Below are positions 18,362 to 19,293 of a DNA stretch of 19,293 nt, piece by piece. Under the pieces are notes generated by a model. That model worked only from the letters and a program-made list of their open reading frames with translations, searched no databases and was not told where the DNA came from. The stretch is from assembly GCA_004000155.1 (NCBI GenBank), contig RCSS01000362.1, positions 1 through 19,293 of the forward strand. The letters run 5' to 3'. The DNA comes from Tubulinosema ratisbonensis. Its lineage: Eukaryota; Microsporidia; Tubulinosematidae. Made by a program: the position numbers and the translations under genes. The first letter of the stretch is position 1. Each line of letters begins with the position of its first letter.

Positions 18362-19293
18362 CTAATTTTTAGTTTTTCAAAGAAAAAAAACATTTTTAAA
18401 ATTATAAATTTTTCATTAAAACAATTTCTTTTTTTTATTTTTAAAATAAGCATTTGATTATCTAATAAAATTATAATAAATATTTTTATTACTTAATTTT
18501 TATCTTCAAATAAAGAATTTTATAATATTTTTTATAAATATAACTCAATTTGTAAAATTATCTTTATTTTATAATAAGTTTCTTATATCATTTTATAAAA
18601 ATAGATTTTAATTTTAGATTTAATTATAAATAATAAATTAGTAAAATTAAACATTCTTAATATTTTATTATTACATTTTAAAAAATATAAATTACTAAAT
18701 AATTTATGAAAATTTTATTATTTAAAGTATTGATTAACAATAAAGTGTTTATCTTCAAAAAAATTATATTTTTTAATAAGAATATTTAATTATAGAATAT
18801 AATCTATTTTTAAATTTATTAAATAAAAAATATTAATTAAAATATATTATTTTCTTTTTGTTATTTAAGTAAAAAAATACTTAAAATCTTCTATCATTAT
18901 ACTTTCTTTATATGTTAAAAATAACATTTCGATATGAAAAAAATATAATTTTAAATATTTGTATATATTAGATAGACTTAGAATACTGCAATCCATTCAA
19001 AAATAAAATTCAACATGTGCATTATATTAATTGTTTAATTTTACCTTACCTTGCATGCTTTGATTACAATAAATTCTGCTAAATATCAGAATATCTTGTA
19101 ATATTTTTAGATATTTTACATTTACAACTAATTATTTTAAATATAAAATTTTTAGAATTCTTAATTTATTTTTTAATTTTAATTATTAAATTACAGATCA
19201 ATGGTTTAATTTATTATTAAAACAACAAAATAAATAAGAAAAAAATAATATTAAATTATTAAAATTATAAAGTTTGCAATTTAAGAACAATAA

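Larger units (their letters stand above)
16680..19293. other. gene-free, extremely AT-rich tail of the window
   Basis: No gene, RNA or transposase motif is visible on either strand. A slightly less AT-biased patch lies at about 17085-17230 but contains no frame beyond about 26 codons after an ATG. From about 17340 onward the sequence is nearly pure A/T with local duplications. Confidence 0.6.

Noticed and set aside
17340..19293. Telomeric or centromeric repeat array
   Set aside because: Only two local duplications are present; there is no regular repeat unit, just extreme A/T composition.

Overview
The window looks like an accessory, gene-poor stretch of a very AT-rich microsporidian genome. 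The evidence is as follows. Base composition is about 80% A+T. Two intact reading frames are found in 19 kb, and neither shows an intron. Both carry the microsporidian start-site signature, a CCC triplet just upstream of the ATG (TTACCC-ATG at 469, TTACCCTTAC-ATG at 8709). Their poly(A) signals overlap the stop codons. There are also decayed Merlin/ISXO2-like and Tc1-like DDE transposases, element types known from microsporidia. The sparse coding content suggests one of the large-genome lineages (for example Edhazardia, Anncaliia or Hamiltosporidium type), but the species cannot be told from this sequence.

Layout. 1-465 is AT-rich upstream DNA. 469-1038 (+) encodes a small secreted protein of unknown function. 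1039-3980 has no intact gene, one small GC-richer hairpin island (2454-2575) and one possible decayed frame (2672-3280). 3996-4946 (+) is a broken gene whose protein contained a 61-residue tandem repeat. 5115-5505 is a ~42% GC, structure-rich insert with a terminal A-run, flanked by exact 11-bp direct repeats, which is the signature of a retroposed SINE or RNA copy. 5740-5925 is a second GC-richer island with a long hairpin and a 30-codon mini-ORF on the minus strand. 5960-8690 has no intact gene. 8709-9971 (+) encodes a 420-residue polytopic membrane protein with a charged helical C-terminal domain.

9972-11299 is empty. 11300-12490 (-) is a broken low-complexity gene that also holds all five ambiguous bases of the window. 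12890-16670 is a mobile-element graveyard: a possible HTH fragment, an inverted-repeat hairpin, a Merlin-like transposase pseudogene, a Tc1-like transposase pseudogene and a possible zinc-knuckle (Gag-like) fragment. 16680-19293 is almost pure AT with short tandem repeats.

No operon or joint pathway is apparent. The two intact genes stand alone and are probably lineage-specific exported or membrane proteins. The rest records repeated insertion and decay. No rRNA or tRNA gene could be supported.
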